44,287 nt of DNA, taken from Gemmatimonadota bacterium. GTDB lineage: Bacteria; Gemmatimonadota; Gemmatimonadetes; Longimicrobiales; Gaopeijiaceae. The first letter of the stretch is position 1. Each line of letters begins with the position of its first letter. Shown piece by piece: positions 38,214-44,287 of the stretch. The notes under the pieces are model-generated. The model saw only the letters and a list, made by a program, of their open reading frames with translations, was not told where the DNA came from and made no database searches. The stretch lies in NCBI GenBank assembly GCA_009838975.1, contig VXQO01000148.1, positions 1 through 44,287 on the forward strand, written 5' to 3'. The position numbers and the translations under genes are program-made.

Positions 38214-40274
38214 CTATCCGGCGTCGGCCAGTCGCTGAACCGCGTCAATCAGTTTCGCAACCCTGTCAGGGTCGCTCGCGCCGGCTGCCTGCCCGTCGAG
38301 CGTCGCGGCCAGGGACCGCAGCCCGTCTCGCCGCGCCGACCCCGATGCGCTTTCGGCGGCGGCCAGCGCCGCGCGCGCCGAAGCGATCTGTGAGGCGGTC
38401 ATGCCGTGCCAGCGCTCCAGCTGGTCTAGGTACGCCCTGGCCAGCGCAAAGGTCGCCGGCCATTCGAAGATGGGCTGGCCCTGCGAGTTGAGCTGGGTGA
38501 GCACCACGGAGTTCGCCGCGTCGATTTCGTTTTGCGTCAGGACATCGCTGGGGACCAGTTCGAAGATGTCCATCCCGCGTGCGATCTCCGAGTTCACGAT
38601 CACCCCGTTGTACCAGTAGACGGACCAGCTGCCGCCGGGCCCCTGGCTGGTGGCGTTCGACGGGCCACGGTCGTGGAACCCGATCTCGACCGGATTGGCG
38701 GGGTCGGTCCAGTCGATCAGCGAGATGCCGCCCTGGTACCAGCCCTGAATCATGATGTCGCGGCCCGGGATCGGGATGAGCGAGCCGTTGTGGGCGACAC
38801 AGTTCTCCAGTGAGGTCTGGGGTGCGGGCAGCTTGTAGTAGCTCTGGAAGACCATCTCGCCGTCCTCGATGGTGAAGATGGCGTTGGCGCCCCACTCCAC
38901 CGGGTCGTCGGCGCGACACTTCGGCGCGCCACCACCACCCCATTCGTCGGTGAACAGGATCGCGGTGCCGTCGTTGTTGAAGGTAGCCGAGTGCCATATT
39001 GCGAAGTTGGAGTCGGCCACCGCCTGGAGACGCGTCGGGTTGACGGGGTCGGTGATATCGAGAAGGAGCCCATAGCCGACGCAGGCCCCACCCGCCAGAC
39101 CGATCGCAGGGTAGACCGTGATGTCGTGGCACTGGGTCGGCCCCGGTGCCGGACCGTCGCCGCCGCCGGCCGCGCCCATCATCTGCACAACCATCTCGTC
39201 GACGTACTCGCGCAACGCGGTGCTGTCGGCGGCGGTGGGAGGGCCTTCGCCTCCTCGTGCGGCAACGATGCTGTCGAGCATCGGCGTGACGAACTGATCG
39301 GGAAGGACTTGCACCTCTCCCTGGATCTCGATCACGAAACCACCTGTTGCAAGGGCCTGCTCGCGCGCCTGCTCCGCGGCCGCTATATCGGCGGGCCCGG
39401 GTCCGTGCCTGGGCGGCGCCACCAGATCCTGGAAGATCCGGGGTGAACTCACGACGGCGGCGGCCTGCGGGTTGTCCAGCGGCACCCGTATGACCTCGAT
39501 CCGGAAGAGCGCGGTGTTGGGGTCCTCATCGGGCATGCCCCCCGAGCATCCGGCCAGCTCCTCGGCGGGGCGCACCGGAGCGGACCCGGACACATAGATG
39601 TAGACGTTGTCGTCGTCGCCCGGGTGCTTGAGCACGGTGTGCGTGTGCGAACCCCGGCAGGTCTGCACGTTGGCGACGTACTCCGGATTCGCGATGTCGG
39701 AGATATCGAATATGCGGATGCCGCGGAGCCGATGGTGGCTGACGGCCTCCTGCACGCCTTCGCCGCTGCAGTCCAGCCGTCCGGCAAACCCTTCGCCGGA
39801 GACGAAGAGCAGGTTGTCGTACACCGACACGTCACTCTGGGAGGCGGGACAGACGTAGGTGATCACCGACACCGGATTCGCGGGGTCGGAGATGTCCCAG
39901 ACCTGTATGCCGTCATAGTTGCCCTGGATGGCATAGTTGCCCGTGAAGGCCAGGTCGGAGTTGGTCTGTCCGACGAACGGCTCCTCGGGCGGCGTCGTCG
40001 ACAGCATGCGCATGTTCCAGATCGCTTCGCCCGCGTCGAAGAGCCCGGGGGCGAGGCCGACGCGCGGGTCGGGGGTGGGCGGGTTGACGTGAAGGCCGGC
40101 AGGGTTGGCGAATGTCGCCGGTGCCTGGGGTGCCAGATCGGCAACCATGTCGGGGCTGCCGGTCGATTGCGTTGCACAACCGGTCAGCATGGCGAGCGAA
40201 GCGGCACCGAGGAGCAGCGCTGCACCTCGGATGCGGAGGGAGGACAGGTGTTGCACAGTCGCGTTCAGGGTCAT
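38214..40274 (-). CDS. LVIVD-repeat lipoprotein, paralogue 2
   Basis: A 686-residue lipoprotein with lipobox LTGC at about residue 32 and the same order of parts as the protein encoded at 35322-37373: DGIQVWDISDPANPVSVITY, RGIRIFDISDIANPEYVANV, YGLLLDITDPVNPTRLQAV, GISLIDWTDPANPVEIGFHD and a helical end (ARAYLDQLERWHGMTA). The segment between about residues 305 and 385 is the least conserved part between the two. It is the first gene of a three-gene operon; its TAG forms part of the ribosome site for the DUF305 gene. AGGA lies 8 nt before its ATG. The duplication on both sides of DUF305 suggests a shared function for the three, which is unknown. Confidence 0.9.
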   Translation of the reverse strand: MTLNATVQHLSSLRIRGAALLLGAASLAMLTGCATQSTGSPDMVADLAPQAPATFANPAGLHVNPPTPDPRVGLAPGLFDAGEAIWNMRMLSTTPPEEPFVGQTNSDLAFTGNYAIQGNYDGIQVWDISDPANPVSVITYVCPASQSDVSVYDNLLFVSGEGFAGRLDCSGEGVQEAVSHHRLRGIRIFDISDIANPEYVANVQTCRGSHTHTVLKHPGDDDNVYIYVSGSAPVRPAEELAGCSGGMPDEDPNTALFRIEVIRVPLDNPQAAAVVSSPRIFQDLVAPPRHGPGPADIAAAEQAREQALATGGFVIEIQGEVQVLPDQFVTPMLDSIVAARGGEGPPTAADSTALREYVDEMVVQMMGAAGGGDGPAPGPTQCHDITVYPAIGLAGGACVGYGLLLDITDPVNPTRLQAVADSNFAIWHSATFNNDGTAILFTDEWGGGGAPKCRADDPVEWGANAIFTIEDGEMVFQSYYKLPAPQTSLENCVAHNGSLIPIPGRDIMIQGWYQGGISLIDWTDPANPVEIGFHDRGPSNATSQGPGGSWSVYWYNGVIVNSEIARGMDIFELVPSDVLTQNEIDAANSVVLTQLNSQGQPIFEWPATFALARAYLDQLERWHGMTASQIASARAALAAAESASGSARRDGLRSLAATLDGQAAGASDPDRVAKLIDAVQRLADAG

Positions 40275-40501
40275 TCGTCACGTCCTGCGGAAGTGGGTTG
40301 CGTTCAGTCAAAACGACAATCGGGCGGCTCTGTTCGTTGGAGTTCGAGCACCCGGACCATACTAGGCAGGATGAAGGCGGGTTTCCAGCCGCGCAACGGA
40401 TGAAGCCGACGAGCGACTGCCGGCGGACTTGACCGGGATTCCGTCTTTGCGGAAGGTCATTCGACGGGACCAGCGCGACCTCGCAGACCCCCAGCCCACA
40501 C

Positions 40502-41704
40502 GTGCCCGGCACAGCCTCCCCGAATCTCACCCCGGCGACCATCCCCGCCACTCGCATCGCGATCATCGTCGCGGTGGCGCACCTGATCAACGACGCCTAC
40601 GCCTCGGTCGTCCCGCCGCTGTTGCCGCGAATCATGAATGACCTGGACCTGTCGATCGCGGCCGCCGCGACCCTGGGTGCGTCCTTCGCTATTGCGACAG
40701 CGATTCCACAGCCGTTCTTCGGATATCTGGCAGACCGATTCGGTCGCAGGATCTTCGCCGTGGGCGGGGTGGTCACCAGTGCGGTCTTCGTTTCCCTGAT
40801 CGGATTCGCGCCCTCATTCTGGCCCCTGCTTCTTATGCTCGTGATGGGCGGCCTGGGAGGCGCAGCATTTCATCCTCCCGGGGCCTCCTACGCCGTGCGT
40901 GTGGGCGCGGGAAGGGGCGGAGGCAAGCGCTATTCGGTTTTTTCGTTCGGAGGCGCCGTGGGGTACGCGGCCGGACCTCTCGTCGCCGTAGCGCTGGTCG
41001 CCTGGGGCGGCATGAAGGGTCTGTGGGTGGCCATGCTCCCGGCCGTACTCTTCGCGCCGGTCTTCTACCGCGGGTTGCCGAGCGGACGCCGCGAGACCCG
41101 GGGCGCGACGCCTCCGCCTACTCCGGCTGCGGTCCTCCGACGACTGGCGGGCCCCCTGGGAATCATCTTCGGGATCAGCGCCACGATGGCCTTCGTACAG
41201 CGCGTGTTCCTGACCATGGAGCCGATCATCGTGGCCGACATGGGCGGCTCGGAAACGCTGGGTGCGGCGGCACTGTCGGTCTACCTGGGCGCTCAGGCGT
41301 TCGGCACTCTCACGGGTGGCTTCCTGACGGATCGCGTGAGCCGCCCACGCCTGCTCTTCCACCTCTGCGCCTGGGCACTGCCCACGCACCTCCTGGCAGT
41401 GTGGCTTGGACCGTGGACGATGACCGGAATGTTGGCGATCGCGGCCGCTGGCTTTCTCGGGATGGCCACCCTGCCCCCGATCGTGGTCATGGCCCAGGAG
41501 ATGTATCCGCGCGCGGCTGGGGCCAGTTCGGGCATCGTGATGGGGCTGGCCTGGGCCGTGGGGGCCTTGGGGGTGATGGTTACCGGCGCGGTGGCGGACG
41601 TCACCGGGCCCCAGGCCGCAGCGCTCATGTCGCTGCCCGTCGCTGGGCTCGCGGCGCTGTTGGCATTGCATCCGGGGTTGAAGTACGATGATCCGGGCGC
41701 CTGA
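40502..41704 (+). CDS. MFS transporter, Fsr (fosmidomycin-resistance)-like
   Basis: A 400-residue, about 12-helix major facilitator. The first helix IIVAVAHLINDAYASVVPPL and the following LLPRIMNDLDL match the Fsr branch of MFS. The A-motif is GYLADRFGRR between helices 2 and 3, and GGFLTDRVSRPR is the equivalent in the second half. Fsr proteins export fosmidomycin and related compounds by proton antiport; the physiological substrate here is unknown. The start is GTG 40502, without an evident ribosome site. It is divergent from the LVIVD operon over 227 nt. The GH109 gene begins 50 nt after its stop on the same strand, so co-transcription is possible. Confidence 0.85.
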   Translation: MPGTASPNLTPATIPATRIAIIVAVAHLINDAYASVVPPLLPRIMNDLDLSIAAAATLGASFAIATAIPQPFFGYLADRFGRRIFAVGGVVTSAVFVSLIGFAPSFWPLLLMLVMGGLGGAAFHPPGASYAVRVGAGRGGGKRYSVFSFGGAVGYAAGPLVAVALVAWGGMKGLWVAMLPAVLFAPVFYRGLPSGRRETRGATPPPTPAAVLRRLAGPLGIIFGISATMAFVQRVFLTMEPIIVADMGGSETLGAAALSVYLGAQAFGTLTGGFLTDRVSRPRLLFHLCAWALPTHLLAVWLGPWTMTGMLAIAAAGFLGMATLPPIVVMAQEMYPRAAGASSGIVMGLAWAVGALGVMVTGAVADVTGPQAAALMSLPVAGLAALLALHPGLKYDDPGA

Positions 41705-41754
41705 GGCGTAGTCGCAGACTCCGGGCGCATTGCTTCGGCGCAAGGACGCGATTC

Positions 41755-43197
41755 ATGAGTGACGAACGACCTGAAGGCGTGGACCACGCGCCGGGAATGA
41801 CGATCGGAGGCGGCCTCGATCGCCGCGACTTTCTCAAGACCGGCGCCCTTGGTGTCGCCGCGGGTGCGCTCGCCGGCTGCGGGGAGGCGGGGAGCGACTC
41901 CGGCCTCGGTCGGGGCACGCCAGCCGGTATTGCCGCCGTTCCCCAGGCCCTCGCAACCCCTCCCGATCACCCGCTCGCCGCCCCGCCGATCGACCACGTG
42001 CGGATCGGCTACGTGGGCGTTGGGGGGATGGGCACCGCGCACGTCCGCAACCTGGTGCGCATCGACGGGTGCACGGTCACCGCCGTTTGCGACGTCCGCG
42101 AGGCGCACGCGGAGCGCGCGGCGGCGATCATCGAAGAGGCCGGCCACCCCCGCCCGGCCCACTACACGAATGGCGAGACCGATTTCGAGCGCCTCTGCGC
42201 CGAGGCCGACGTCGACCTCGTCTACACGGCCACGCCCTGGCGCTGGCACGTCCCCGTCTGCGTCGCGGCCATGGAGAACGGCAAGCACGCGGCCACCGAG
42301 GTCCCCGCCGCGTACACGCTGGAGGACTGCTGGCGCCTGGTGGAGACCGCCGAGCGCACCGGCCGCCACTGCGCGATGATGGAGAACGTCAACTACGGGC
42401 GCGCCGAGCTGCTCTGCCTGAACCTGGTCCGCCAGGGGTTCCTCGGCGAGATCCTGCACGCCGAGTGCGGGTATCTGCACGACCTCCGCGGCATCAAGTT
42501 CGCCGACGACGGAGAGGGACTCTGGCGCCGTGATCACTCCTGGACCCGGAACGGCAACCTCTACCCCACGCACGGGCTCGGTCCGGTCGCCAACTGCATG
42601 GACATCAACCGCGGGGACCGCTTCGCCCTCCTCGTCTCCATGAGCAGTCCCTCGCGCGGACTGCAGGAGTGGGCGGCCGCCAACTACCCGGAAGGCCATC
42701 CGAAACGCGCGGAGACCTTCGCGCTGGGCGACGTGAACGGCAGCCTCATCCAGACCGCGCTGGGCAGGACGATCTACGTGGCCCACGACACGAACCTCCC
42801 GCGCCCCTATGACAGAATCAACAAGGTTCAGGGGACGAGAGGGATCTTCCAGGGCTATCCCGACCGCGTCTACATCGAAGGCCGCAGTCCGTCGCACCGC
42901 TGGGAGGAAGCCGACGTCTACTACGACGAGTTCGAGCATCCCCTGTGGCGCGCGCTCCGCGAGGCCTCGATCGGCGCGGGCCACGGCGGCATGGACTTCA
43001 TGGAGGACTACCGGCTCATCAAGTGCCTGCGCGAGGGTCTGCCGCTGGACATGAACGTCTACGACGCGGCGGCGCTGAGCGCGGTGTGCGAGCTGTCCGA
43101 GATCAGCGTGGCCAACGGGAGTCAGCCGGTGGAGTTCCCGGACTTCACGCGCGGGAAGTGGCGGGAGTGGGAGCCCTGGGCGGTGGTTGGGGCGTAG
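41755..43197 (+). CDS. GH109-type (Gfo/Idh/MocA-fold) glycosidase, Tat lipoprotein
   Basis: A 480-residue exported protein. The N-terminus contains LDRRDFLKTGALGVAAGALA and a lipobox LAGC, so it is Tat-transported and lipid-anchored. The Rossmann motif is RIGYVGVGGMGTAHV. Segments characteristic of glycoside hydrolase family 109 are present: CAMMENVNYGRAELLCLNLV, CGYLHDLRGIKFADDGEG, NGNLYPTHGLGPVANCMDIN, SRGLQEW, YVAHDTNLPRPYDRINKVQG, VYIEGRSPSHRWEE, GAGHGGMDFMEDYRLI and a final PVEFPDFTRGKWREWE. GH109 enzymes use bound NAD+ in a redox-assisted hydrolysis and are best known as alpha-N-acetylgalactosaminidases. AAGGA is 8 nt before the ATG. Specificity is inferred. Confidence 0.92.
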   Translation: MSDERPEGVDHAPGMTIGGGLDRRDFLKTGALGVAAGALAGCGEAGSDSGLGRGTPAGIAAVPQALATPPDHPLAAPPIDHVRIGYVGVGGMGTAHVRNLVRIDGCTVTAVCDVREAHAERAAAIIEEAGHPRPAHYTNGETDFERLCAEADVDLVYTATPWRWHVPVCVAAMENGKHAATEVPAAYTLEDCWRLVETAERTGRHCAMMENVNYGRAELLCLNLVRQGFLGEILHAECGYLHDLRGIKFADDGEGLWRRDHSWTRNGNLYPTHGLGPVANCMDINRGDRFALLVSMSSPSRGLQEWAAANYPEGHPKRAETFALGDVNGSLIQTALGRTIYVAHDTNLPRPYDRINKVQGTRGIFQGYPDRVYIEGRSPSHRWEEADVYYDEFEHPLWRALREASIGAGHGGMDFMEDYRLIKCLREGLPLDMNVYDAAALSAVCELSEISVANGSQPVEFPDFTRGKWREWEPWAVVGA

Positions 43198-43217
43198 GGT
43201 TTGACCGTAGTTGCCGC

Positions 43218-43244
43218 CGGCTGGGACTCTGAGCGCCCCAGCCG
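43218..43244. terminator. Hairpin between convergent GH109 and PIN genes
   Basis: CGGCTGGG (43218-43225) and CCCAGCCG (43237-43244) form a perfect 8-bp stem with an 11-nt loop in the 58-nt gap between two convergent genes. It is a probable bidirectional terminator without a U-tract. Confidence 0.6.
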
Positions 43245-43255
43245 CTCTCGGCCCC

Positions 43256-43669
43256 CTACAAATCCCGCGGCCAGAGGTGCGGCTGCCCTTTCAGTGTGAC
43301 CGCCCCAAAGTCCCGCAAGTCGAGCGTGACGATCGCCCGCGCCTCAAGCCGCTCCGCTACAGCCATGACGATGCCGTCGACCAGGCCGAGCGAGAGGTCG
43401 CGATAGGTGCGATCAAGTTCGAGTGCCCTGTGCAGATCAGCCGGCTCGCCCCACTCGACGAGGTAGCGGCCTGCCGCCAGGTCGGCCCGCAGGACGCGGG
43501 CGGCGGTATGTCCCAGGCGCTTTACCGCCAGGTAGTCCAACTCGGGAAGCACGGCCCAGGGGATTACCCACTCGTCCCGATGCAAGCCCAACGCCGATCG
43601 GAGCGGTGGGTGGTGCGGGTTCCTGACATCCATGAGCGCGAGAATCGCGCCGGTGTCCGCAACGATCAT
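43256..43669 (-). CDS. PIN-domain ribonuclease toxin (VapC-like)
   Basis: A 137-residue PIN-domain protein. The acidic metal-binding residues are D5 (VADTGAIL), E43 (LPELDYL), D98 (LVDGIVMAVAER) and D117 (TLDLRDF), the set expected of an Mg-dependent RNase. It ends in LKGQPHLWPRDL, close to the usual ...LWP end of the family. Toxins of this family cut tRNA or rRNA and are held inactive by the cognate antitoxin. The gene starts 9 nt after the antitoxin stop, the usual order. All catalytic residues are present, so it appears intact, unlike the remnant at 32618-32797. Confidence 0.93.
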   Translation of the reverse strand: MIVADTGAILALMDVRNPHHPPLRSALGLHRDEWVIPWAVLPELDYLAVKRLGHTAARVLRADLAAGRYLVEWGEPADLHRALELDRTYRDLSLGLVDGIVMAVAERLEARAIVTLDLRDFGAVTLKGQPHLWPRDL

Positions 43670-43678
43670 CGAAGCCGG

Positions 43679-43993
43679 CTACTCCGACAATCCATGAGGC
43701 CTCCGCACGGAGTCTTCGCGGGCACTATCGGACTCGAGGCTCGCGAAATAGTCTTCCAGGCCCTCTTCGCCGAAACCATCCAGGTAGTCCTCGTAGTTCT
43801 CGGCGAAGTGCGGGTCGCCACTGTCCGCGATACCAATGGACCTCGGCCACTCACGCTCCGTCGCCCGCGCTGCGTACTGCGCAACTGCCTCGCGCACCAG
43901 TTCCGCCGCCGACCGCCCCTCATCGGCTGCCAGCGATTTCAGCTTGCGGTAGTCCGAGGCGTTCAGATACACCGTCGTCTTGATCGTCTTCAT
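43679..43993 (-). CDS. Ribbon-helix-helix antitoxin
   Basis: A 104-residue protein. The ATG at 43993 gives MKTIKTTVYLNASDYRKLKS, a basic beta-strand followed by a helix, and AADEGRSAAELVREAVAQYA, the second RHH helix; upstream in-frame codons belong to the operator region. The C-terminal 50 residues are acidic (HFAENYEDYLDGFGEEGLED), probably the toxin-binding tail. As in other RHH/PIN modules, the dimer would repress its own promoter; a palindrome lies directly at the start codon. There is no clear ribosome site, so the mRNA may be leaderless or have a very short leader. Confidence 0.88.
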   Translation of the reverse strand: MKTIKTTVYLNASDYRKLKSLAADEGRSAAELVREAVAQYAARATEREWPRSIGIADSGDPHFAENYEDYLDGFGEEGLEDYFASLESDSAREDSVRRPHGLSE

Positions 43994-43996
43994 GGC

Positions 43997-44022
43997 ATAT
44001 ATGGTATATGGTAGCCATATAT
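43997..44022 (-). promoter_or_regulatory. Antitoxin operator/promoter palindrome
   Basis: ATATATGG-N10-CCATATAT lies 3 nt upstream of the antitoxin start, with a nested TATATGG copy. The AT-rich run also supplies likely -10 sequences. It fits autoregulation of the toxin-antitoxin operon. Confidence 0.65.
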
Positions 44023-44159
44023 CGATCAACCCGTTGCGTCCGCGGGATCGCGGCGGGTATCGTCCAACTCCCCCGAAGCATCAACCAGATGCGCCTGGCG
44101 AGACGGCGGCAGTCCGCAGGCGGACCCACTCGCGGCCGGCGTGAGAAAGCGTGATTTGC

Positions 44160-44287
44160 ATGAGGACGAAACCGGTCGGACCCGGTCCGTATTCCACCCG
44201 CGACCGTGCGCAGGGGCAGGCGATTCCGCGCGGTCTGGCGGCCCTCGCAGCGGCCATCGCCCTCACTGCCCCCACCCACCCCCTCAC
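44160..44287 (+). CDS. Possible exported protein, 5' end only
   Basis: From ATG 44160 the plus strand is open to the right edge (42 codons). The product begins MRTKPVGPGPYSTRDRAQG, then AIPRGLAALAAAIALTAPTH, which resembles a signal peptide with a long basic N-region. The ribosome site is weak (GAGAAAG about 11 nt upstream), and the downstream part is not visible, so this is tentative. A minus-strand frame covers the same bases but has no recognisable sequence. Confidence 0.4.
   Translation, partial: MRTKPVGPGPYSTRDRAQGQAIPRGLAALAAAIALTAPTHPL

Noticed and set aside
41293..42984. 563-codon minus-strand ORF
   Set aside because: Antisense to the MFS and GH109 genes, both strongly supported.
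1..44287. CRISPR arrays, insertion sequences, prophage or integron features
   Set aside because: No regular short spaced repeats, transposase, integrase or terminal inverted repeats were found; the only tandem repeats lie in frame in the coiled-coil gene.

Overview
The window is GC-rich, densely coded DNA with no rRNA marker. Several features suggest a Gram-negative bacterium with a large exported proteome: a SusC/SusD (TonB receptor plus RagB lipoprotein) pair, many Tat and lipoprotein signal peptides, beta-propeller/amidohydrolase fusions, LVIVD-repeat lipoproteins, and M28 and M14 peptidases. This combination is most familiar to me from Gemmatimonadota. That placement is inference; Bacteroidota, Rhodothermota or Acidobacteriota relatives cannot be excluded from this window alone.

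Layout. 1-900: the 5' end of a Tat-exported protein, then a small metal-response unit made of an ArsR-type repressor, a 19-residue peptide with 8 cysteines and a very strong ribosome site, and a long hairpin. 904-6534: a Tat-exported Gfo/Idh/MocA oxidoreductase, a secreted DUF1028 protein, a STAS protein, a Tat-exported NAD-dependent epimerase-like protein, and a divergent PhoX/DUF839 protein. 6544-12816: a membrane M28 peptidase with an unusual cytoplasmic tail, an M15-like (DUF5715) lipoprotein, an acetamidase/formamidase lipoprotein and a Tat-exported class V aminotransferase. 13033-18496: the SusC/SusD pair behind a 34-bp dyad, a divergent YchF-like GTPase and tRNA-Asn. 18577-28197: a propeller-amidohydrolase fusion, an alpha/beta-hydrolase lipoprotein, an FG-GAP/LVIVD (choice-of-anchor B) protein and an M14 carboxypeptidase. 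28409-32797: a second class V aminotransferase, a membrane coiled-coil protein built from 11- and 14-residue repeats, a propeller protein, QueG and a truncated PIN-toxin remnant. 32821-44287: an N-acyl-D-amino-acid deacylase-like amidohydrolase, an outer-membrane barrel, a three-gene operon in which two paralogous LVIVD lipoproteins flank a DUF305 protein, an Fsr-like MFS transporter, a GH109 glycosidase, a RHH/PIN toxin-antitoxin pair and the possible start of a further exported protein.

How the genes fit together. Much of the window looks like extracytoplasmic scavenging of peptides, D-amino-acid derivatives, amides, phosphate esters and amino sugars. Enzymes are exported by Sec or Tat, often lipid-anchored, next to one TonB-dependent uptake pair. 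No mobile element, CRISPR array or prophage was seen. The most novel items are the arsR-linked Cys-rich micropeptide (279-338), the LVIVD-DUF305-LVIVD operon (35322-40274), the hendecad-repeat membrane protein (29764-30288) and the concentration of Tat-exported cofactor enzymes.
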